Shown here piece by piece: positions 60,601-64,000 of a stretch of 64,000 bases of DNA. Origin of the DNA: Nonomuraea sp. NBC_00507. GTDB lineage: Bacteria; Actinomycetota; Actinomycetes; Streptosporangiales; Streptosporangiaceae. The notes beneath the pieces are model-generated. The model was not told the origin of the DNA, did no database searches, and saw only the letters and a list, made by a program, of their open reading frames with translations. Each line of letters starts with the position of its first letter. The stretch's first letter is position 1. The translations under genes and the position numbers were made by a program. The stretch lies in the NCBI RefSeq assembly GCF_036013525.1, contig NZ_CP107853.1, forward strand, positions 3,968,001 through 4,032,000. The letters run 5' to 3'.

Positions 60601-62092
60601 CACCTCCACCGGCGCCCAGGCGACGTTCGGCCGGGATCCGTCCGGTCACACGCTCAGCCTGTCTGATGGAGCCGGCGCGCAGTTCGCCTTCTGCGACCTT
60701 CGGGGGGACCTGATCGGTACGTTCACCAACGCAGGGACCGCGCTGGCGGACTCCATCGCCTACAACCCCTTCGGCGAGGTGACCTCCCGTAGCGGTGCCG
60801 CGCACATGCTCGGCTATCAGGGCGGTTACACCGATCCCGACACCGGCAAGGTCAACATGGCGGCGCGCTGGTACCAGCCGGCCACCGGCAGCTTCATCAG
60901 CCGCGACACTCTCCTCCAGAACCCGGATCCCAGTGTCCAGCTCAACCGCTACACCTACGCCAACGACAATCCTCTGACCAATACCGACCCCACCGGCCAC
61001 GCCTCCTGCGCGAAGAAGCCCAACCAGAAGAAGTGCAAGACGGCCCTGGTGACACTCCAGGGCGAGAAGACCGGCTCGAAGAAGTGGAAGGCCGCCTGCT
61101 CGACGCTGGGAGTCACCACAACCGAATGCAAGGGCCTGGACAAGCAATACACGCACTGCGTCTATCCCAAGAAAACAACGTCTGCCTGTGTCGACATGGC
61201 GGGCGACTACATCACGTGCAGGAGGGATAACAGCACCACGGCGAAACAGTGCAACGAATCGGCGAGCAACTACATGGCCTGCCGGCACCAGAACATCGAC
61301 AAGAAGACATGCTCTGGCGCCGAACGATCCTGGCGCGACTGCCTCAACGACTATGGGGCGAAAGACACCCGACAGTGCGGTGGTACCCGGGATCACTTCT
61401 ACGGATGTATGAAGAAGCTCGGAAAAAACGGGGACAACTGGGACGGCAACGATTCGAAGTGCGCGAACTACGCGGAACTCGGGTATCGATGTGACGCGTC
61501 CAACTTGCTGAAGCCGGATGACTGCAGGACAACTCTGAGGGGATATATGTCGTGCCTGGATAACGCAAGTTCATCGATATACGCCTGCTCGTTCGGCAGT
61601 CTGCAGAGGATGTATTGCCTCAGGGATGTAAGGACCGGATGGTTCGAGGACGAAGACATATGCACGGCAGCCTGGAAGGGATCTCAGAAGTGTTCGAAGA
61701 CGTGCTCGGGAGGGAAAGACTGGAGGAACCAGAGTTCGGCCATATGCGAGACAAAAAAGGATGGCAAGGATATTTTTGCGAGCACGCATACCAAGTGCAG
61801 TTACTATGTCAGCGCGAAAGACCTGGAGAATTACAAGACCGAAGGTTACAAGACGCCGAACCCGGTCGATGCCGGCCTCACAATGTGTACAGCAATATGG
61901 GGATTCCCGGAACTGGCTGGGTCCTGCGCTGTGATGCAAGGGCTCTCAAAGATGTTCGAAGGCGCCGGCGCGGACAAGATCAGGGAAAATTTGAGCGAGT
62001 TCGGAATTCTTATACACAGGAAGGGGTACCACAACCCCCTTACTCCGCCACCATACGAAACTCCGGATCTGTTCACGTATCTGCCGCTCTAG
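51698..62092 (+). CDS. Giant secreted RHS-repeat protein with cysteine-rich C-terminal tip
   Basis: A 3,464-residue polymorphic-toxin-type protein. Signal/anchor region (about 28-53, ending PAAA); proline-rich linker to about 194; eight N-terminal repeats of about 117 residues (195-1128), the first five with two cysteines each; a DUF6531-like entry to the RHS shell (SGNYGHTATDASV...TRTYNSLDP, about 1250); a LamG jellyroll (about 1450-1680); YD repeats (about 1690-3030, e.g. YDAAGRITTQV, FGYDLAGRATT); and the RHS core end GYQGGYTDPDTGKVNMAARW (from 3039) to TNTDPTGHA (about 3102). The last 362 residues are a Cys-rich tip unlike the rest, with lower GC. RHS shells encapsulate and deliver such tips, usually toxins. 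Confidence 0.9.
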   Translation: MTFWRARNRSSAVMGRSGFGLKPKGRLRARITVVLAAALIPSLIQLQIEPAAADPLRTRLDIPQSPTNGASSSVPVQQTGTAKNLPHLVGPEATQTSIDTATVKGGKRPKGALLLDEPHELADSSIEGLKTPPPLPEGSEPEPASPPTGNAPAAVPPARNASATAPLPRPAVVRSGVKERARDAQVAVTLAGPTVSNLSSSGQLSSGLWTFSTLTPTFSAYVSDAECRELLLKVEVEHDPSAAGQGSGLIWSGQSSYNTGACGITLTSSAVASGKLQDGWLIRWRVRGQAGGVDGPWSEWQAGRVDTTKPTVSNLSSSGQLASGLWTFSTLTPTFSAYVDDPECREFMLKVEVEHDPSAAGQGSGLIWTGQSPFMTGACGSTLSSSAVPTGTLQDGWLIRWRVRGQAGNATGPWSEWQAGRIDTTKPTVSNLSSSGQLASGLWTFSTLTPTFSAYVDDPECREFMLKVEVEHDPSAAGQGSGLIWTGQSPFMTGACGSTLSSSAVPTGTLQDGWLIRWRVRGQAGNATGPWSEWQAGRIDTTKPTVSNLSSSGQLASGLWTFSTLTPTFSAYVDDPGCREFMLKVEVEHDPSAGAQGSGLIWTGQSPYTTGACATTLTSSAVASSTLQDGWLIRWRVRGQAGNATGPWSEWQAGRIDTTKPTVSNLSSSGQLASGLWTFSTLTPTFSAYVDDPGCRELLLKVEVEHDPSAGAQGSGLIWTGQSPYTTGACATTLTSSAVASSTLQDGWLIRWRVRGQAGNATGPWSEWQAGKVEVNKPAGSGLGALPATQGSGTWVLSSLTPWLFMKVTDPGGSASYLDAEIEHDPLSSGQGSGLIWAGRGQTSYASGSNAWLQVPAGKLADGWLIRWRVRGVTTTGTSGVWSEWQLATVDLKKPSVAGLGVTPGTQGSGLWTVPSLTPWVYAKVSDPESRGSYLSIEIEHDPAAASQGTGPIWAGKGSKAYDSGSNAWVQIPGGKLSDGWLVRWRVRGETTSGVAGPWSDWQLTRVDLNKPSIEGLGMDPAVRGTASWTAATLTPWLYAKVTDPENRRSVLDVEVEHDPIVAEQGSGVIWAGSSATSYASGTNAWAVVPAEKLKDGWLVRWRVRATTISGMSSPWSDWQSAKVSALPFETFSPANNSQVSTLTPVLSANARPLNEAPVKYWFQVCEGTAPNWTWCESSPEWSTTGAWQVPDKKLAWGKTYSWMAKAATTFTTVTSAWRTLTPAVEQGNINSLLAGGTQGREFNHVSGNYGHTATDASVAVVGPPMSVTRTYNSLDPRTDGAFGAGWTTRWDMRIDVEPQGSLLVTYPAGEQMRFAPKGDGTFAAPSGTFATLAAESGGGWRLMDKSATSYWFDAAGKLTKITDHRGRSQELARGTDGKLTKVTATGGRSLTFTWTSNHVTSVSTDPVDGKPLTWTYAYDGDQLVKVCPPTSATACTAYSYTAASRYKSVVLDSAPEYYYRLNETATTTGTKVASSAGWNITEEQAKLTGTTPADLGVGVAGALGGSPDTAMRFKGAATSTFVQLPRSTISGQGGELAVEAWFKTTASGTIIGMQNSADNTPSAFTPVVYVGTDGKLRGQFYTGAHTPITSTAAVNDGTWHHVVLSGRKDTQTLFLDGAQIGTLSGEIKHGDQWETRIGSGYGSTAWPSTTTSTKVFPFNGDIDEVAVYGKPLGAPTVQRHYVARTAQPQLTKVTMPSGRVDADNTYAADGGRLVTHVDANGGKWTLSEPVYAKQTTISTFATVTVTDPHNGVVTYVSDAQRGNRPVSESDQVGATTKWAYDVGGYPAKVFDANNNVVEVAYDARGNLLSKKTCRTAGASCSTEYYSYFIDADKPFDPRNDVKIAERDGRSASATDETYRTSWAHNAFGEEIKVTTPATEDFPVGRTATKTYTDGTEAAVGGGSMPAGLVKSAKDYKGNETTYAYTAAGDLATETIPSGLVKKYAHDTIGRVISTTEISTVHPEGVTTTITYDGLGRVLTKTGPGVKNEVTGKTHTLRWSATYDADGLVLTEINEDLTGGDAARTTTYTHDTYGRQETVTDAEGGVTRFGYDARGLKVTSTDARGATLAYTYTPRGEPATTVLKGWTGSPLAPQLATDVVMESIAYDPAGRVASKTDAMGRTTAYTYYADGLPFEQVAKGAKLNGSATGRDVVLDSRAYDAAGQLTQQIIDGGTLRIDAAYDAAGRITTQVVDPEKLARKTSLTYDANNNVTRATRTGAGAGRSEVSEYQYDVLDQPTKQIVRNDGADLITTLTMDDRGLVTAMTDPRGNATGANAADFTTSVTYNEAGRPVLLQLPAVQVERNGGTAVGERPASKLGYNTFGQRTEQIDAEGRTTTTTYDRAGRVTKQTFPPYTPPGGQPITPTTTTEYDAAGQVIKAINQRGQITTALYDALGRKVKVTDPPANGAAAGTWTFGYDLLGESLWTVDPNGARSEATYDDLGRQITLSTIERKPTPGIYVTKVDYDDAGRLTKTTRPTGDVSTRAYDAAGAMVKHTDALGNTTTFGYDLAGRATTTTNALGLTSQAVYDLAGRMTESRELDANGKVLRTRKVGYDLAGNPISSTSGEGHTVTRSFDAANRMTQLVEPVSASEQITSTFGYDATGAQTRATNGRGHSTYTTYNSLGLVETVIEPPTAQHPDLKDRTWTATYDAGGNPTVTLAPGGVRVERTFDELNRLIKQTGSGAEAETEAKTFGYDQAGRLITANDLTFTLNDRGQLLKSSSATAGDLNVYAYDANTRLVQRTDGTGTSTFSWDDGDRLTQAVDPVSATTIGYSYDKANRLTGMAYGTNGVRRTYAYDDLNRLTTDSLATSSAAPIASIEYGYDLDDNMTFKTTAGTAGAGKNTYTYDWANRLISWTDPGGVKTDYGWDAAGNRVKAGSKTYAYDERNRLTSGDGRTYTYTARGTLAEEGGGLVRIAKSDAFDHMVSDDGVTYDYDALDRVETRTYSGKTTRMTYDGQTNNLIAATDTSTGAQATFGRDPSGHTLSLSDGAGAQFAFCDLRGDLIGTFTNAGTALADSIAYNPFGEVTSRSGAAHMLGYQGGYTDPDTGKVNMAARWYQPATGSFISRDTLLQNPDPSVQLNRYTYANDNPLTNTDPTGHASCAKKPNQKKCKTALVTLQGEKTGSKKWKAACSTLGVTTTECKGLDKQYTHCVYPKKTTSACVDMAGDYITCRRDNSTTAKQCNESASNYMACRHQNIDKKTCSGAERSWRDCLNDYGAKDTRQCGGTRDHFYGCMKKLGKNGDNWDGNDSKCANYAELGYRCDASNLLKPDDCRTTLRGYMSCLDNASSSIYACSFGSLQRMYCLRDVRTGWFEDEDICTAAWKGSQKCSKTCSGGKDWRNQSSAICETKKDGKDIFASTHTKCSYYVSAKDLENYKTEGYKTPNPVDAGLTMCTAIWGFPELAGSCAVMQGLSKMFEGAGADKIRENLSEFGILIHRKGYHNPLTPPPYETPDLFTYLPL
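52280..54034 (+). repeat. Five tandem 351-bp repeats in the RHS gene
   Basis: Units start at 52280, 52631, 52982, 53333 and 53684, an exact 351-bp (117-residue) period. By reading, units 2 and 3 are identical and units 4 and 5 almost identical, while unit 1 is more distant. Three further diverged protein repeats follow up to about 55,080. Confidence 0.9.
61127..61693 (+). repeat. Nine tandem C-x9-C motifs in the RHS tip
   Basis: Residues 3144-3332 contain nine successive motifs with exactly nine residues between the cysteines, separated by linkers of 9-17 residues. In six of nine the seventh residue is aromatic (Tyr, Trp or Phe). Examples: CKGLDKQYTHC, CVDMAGDYITC, CSGAERSWRDC, CRTTLRGYMSC. 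See findings. Confidence 0.85.
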
Positions 62093-62144
62093 TTTTCGCT
62101 GCTCGCGCTGATCGAGGCTGCTGCCTCGGTTGGGAGGCATGGAG

Positions 62145-63320
62145 ATGACTCTCCCTGCAGACCTGCGGGGGAACGCCACGTCGGACCGGAAGGCAAGGAT
62201 CGCTTCGATCCTTGCGGTTGCTCTGCCAATGGCCGTGTTCAGCGCCATACTCACCGGGCAGGCGACCACGCATGTCTCTCCACGCGAAGGTGTTGCCTGG
62301 GACATGGGCGCAGCGGACGTGCGCATCTTTGACTCCGAGTCGACGGTGCCAGTCGAGCAGGACAGCAATGGTTATGAGCTCTACCCGCTGAGAGACCGCT
62401 CCGAGACGCGAAAGCCCTACACTCGTGCACAGATCGAGGCCGTGTTGCCCGAAGGCGGCAGGGCGATACCTTTCAGCGTCGATGACGGGCCCTGGCCGGG
62501 ATGGCCCGGCGCAGTCGCGGAGCTGGATCTGAGAGATCCGATAACGCGCGGCATGTATCCGCTGGTACGCGGACGATACCCGCAGGCCAAAGGCGAGCTC
62601 CTGGTCACCGAGGGTAAATATGACGCCGTTCATGCGGCACTGGCCAACTTCAAGCCCGGGAGCAGATTCGCTGAAACGGTGAAGATAGTCGGGGTCGCCG
62701 TCGACATCCGGCGCGACCGGATTCCCCCCACTGTCTCCTTCCCCGGAACGGGGTTGGTGGAAAATGGAGGACTCTGGCGGGAGTGGTTGGTGGACACGTC
62801 TGGGCCCATTGGCTCGGAGCAGGTCAACGAGCTGAACAAGAAGGGGCTCTACGTCAGATCGCGGTCAGTCATCGATGGCCCTCCACTGCCGGATCAGCGA
62901 TCTGACAGCTTGGACAGGGAACACCATCTGACGGAGCCGGATTTCTCGAACACTCTCGTCTGGTGCGTGGTGGTCTGTCTGGCGCTGGTGTACCCGTGTC
63001 TGGTTTTTCTCGTGCATCGCCGCGTGCGAGGCCGGCGGAAGCGCCTGGCAATCAGGCTGATACTGGCAATCCCGGTAAGCATCGGATTCGGGCTCATGTG
63101 CGCAGCGTGGCTGACGCCACACATTGCGGAATCGGCCACAGGCCCGTACGAAGTTCCTGTGGAGCCGATTCTGGCCGTAGCCGCTATGGGCGAAGGCGTC
63201 ATCGCGTTCGCCCTCCCTAGGGCGCTCTACTTCCACGCGACAACCCGCAGTACCAGGGCTGGCTCGTCACCGGTCGGCGTCGATGACCCAGATGACGCAA
63301 GGGATGGTCGTCCCTCCTAA
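62145..63320 (+). CDS. Membrane protein with MacB-like extracytoplasmic domain, RHS neighbour
   Basis: 391 residues from the ATG at 62145 (GGGAGG 7 nt upstream; an ATG at 62139 is too close to it). One helix near 20-38, a long extracytoplasmic domain (about 40-265; includes GELLVTEGKYDAVHAALANFKPGSRF, reminiscent of MacB/FtsX permease periplasmic domains), then three helices (about 275-295, 310-332 and 340-362) and a polar tail. No ABC ATPase is nearby. It follows the toxin-like RHS gene by 52 nt in the same direction, the classic place of an immunity gene, but a decayed FtsX-type permease is equally possible. Confidence 0.6.
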   Translation: MTLPADLRGNATSDRKARIASILAVALPMAVFSAILTGQATTHVSPREGVAWDMGAADVRIFDSESTVPVEQDSNGYELYPLRDRSETRKPYTRAQIEAVLPEGGRAIPFSVDDGPWPGWPGAVAELDLRDPITRGMYPLVRGRYPQAKGELLVTEGKYDAVHAALANFKPGSRFAETVKIVGVAVDIRRDRIPPTVSFPGTGLVENGGLWREWLVDTSGPIGSEQVNELNKKGLYVRSRSVIDGPPLPDQRSDSLDREHHLTEPDFSNTLVWCVVVCLALVYPCLVFLVHRRVRGRRKRLAIRLILAIPVSIGFGLMCAAWLTPHIAESATGPYEVPVEPILAVAAMGEGVIAFALPRALYFHATTRSTRAGSSPVGVDDPDDARDGRPS

Positions 63321-63740
63321 TCGGCTTCGGCTGATGGAGGTTTGCGTGGGATCATCCCGTTCGCTGCGGGCGGACGGCATGGCGGTCTCCCGAGACGCTC
63401 GGGCGACGGTGATTCCACGAACCGCGATGGGAACCGTTCCGGGTTGTCGTGCATGCCGAGCAGGCGAGGGCCCGATGAGGCTTGTCTCTTCTCGATCATG
63501 TGACGTTCGAATATGGTGGGCGGCAGTCCGTCGTTGGCGCTGTGCTGCCGGGTGGTGACCAACCCCCTCACCGGTCAAATGTCGTCCGCGTGCTGCAGTT
63601 CCGCTAACACCCAAGTTGGCTCAGATTAGTGCGCACCTTGCCGGCGCGCGTAGGTCGGTGGCTCGAACCTCATGCCGGCGTCTAGCTTATTATCAGCTTG
63701 ACCAGAGCATTGTCTACTAATCAGTGAAGCGGAGTCATTG
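63321..63740. other. Gene-free stretch
   Basis: About 420 nt; frames on both strands are present but without start signals or recognisable domains. Confidence 0.4.
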
Positions 63741-63947
63741 ATGCCTATTAAAAGATTCAAACGCTTGATTTGGTGGAAGGTGGCACTGCTTAGCCTAATT
63801 CTGCTCCCCCTTCGCATCGCGCTCTCCATTGCTGATGGAAAGAGAGGTGTGGATATACTTGCCCCGTCTGTCGCGATTATTGTGATTCTGGTGCTTGCGA
63901 GCGTTCTAGCAGTCCGCGAGTATCGCAAGAACCGCCATGGGGAATAG
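63741..63947 (+). CDS. Small two-helix membrane protein
   Basis: 68 residues with a basic N-terminus (MPIKRFKRLIWWK), two hydrophobic helices (about 14-30 and 42-58) and a basic tail. ATG at 63741 with GCGGAG about 8 nt upstream. Similar in size and layout to the other tiny membrane proteins in the accessory region; function unknown. Confidence 0.5.
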   Translation: MPIKRFKRLIWWKVALLSLILLPLRIALSIADGKRGVDILAPSVAIIVILVLASVLAVREYRKNRHGE

Positions 63948-64000
63948 CTGAACTCGCGTGGTGCAGACAGGGGCTGGTGTTGCTTTCCTGTAATGGCATG

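Noticed and set aside
59390..61396. A 668-residue open frame on the minus strand of the RHS gene
   Set aside because: It is the antisense shadow of YD-repeat coding sequence in high-GC DNA: composition is Val/Gly/Arg-rich, with no start signal and no domain.

Overview
The window is high-GC actinobacterial DNA. A DasR orthologue, a WhiB1-type protein beside a PdtaS-type kinase, a nickel superoxide dismutase with its SodX protease, an AfsR/SARP-type regulator, an XRE/DUF397 pair and giant RHS/LamG secreted proteins together suggest a filamentous actinomycete, probably Streptosporangiales (for example a Nonomuraea-like genus). That placement is inference from gene content only.

Positions 1-25,200 are mostly conserved chromosomal housekeeping and regulation. 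They hold the 3' end of an HD-domain hydrolase, a RibD-C/DHFR-like reductase, a FlK-like thioesterase, a PASTA Ser/Thr kinase, a ThDP enzyme, a three-gene operon (histidine kinase, LuxR response regulator, DUF4097 protein), bioD, dasR, a pdtaS-type kinase convergent with whiB1, a lipid kinase, a sigma-B-type factor with its RsbW-like anti-sigma factor, sodN and sodX split by an IS200/IS605 element, a CGNR zinc-finger protein, a polar amino-acid ABC transporter operon, malic enzyme, an NsdA-like TPR regulator and a VapBC-like pair with a shortened toxin.

Positions 25,200-30,700 carry three tandem paralogues of a secreted trypsin-fold protein of about 526 residues. In all three the expected catalytic serine is replaced (Asp, Asn, Asp). 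The two upstream copies share a 38-bp leader block and a Crp-like palindrome at nearly the same distance from the start codon.

Positions 30,700-38,200 are a decayed accessory strip: an ECF sigma remnant fused to an IS481 fragment, an IS1380 fragment, a broken RelE-like toxin, a duplicated tail of a regulator gene, an orphan HExxH toxin-like tip, small membrane proteins and hypothetical secreted proteins. It also contains a perfect 20-bp hairpin.

Positions 38,200-64,000 hold an AfsR-like regulator, a giant secreted LamG protein with a downstream membrane protein, an XRE antitoxin with a broken toxin, an XRE-TPR/DUF397 regulator locus, and a 3,464-residue RHS protein with eight N-terminal repeats. 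The RHS protein ends in a cysteine-rich tip containing nine tandem C-x9-C motifs, which resemble the CHCH/twin-CX9C pattern of mitochondrial proteins. A membrane protein directly downstream is a candidate immunity or partner protein. This RHS tip is the most novel-looking item in the window, followed by the serine-less protease triplet and the IS insertion between sodN and sodX.
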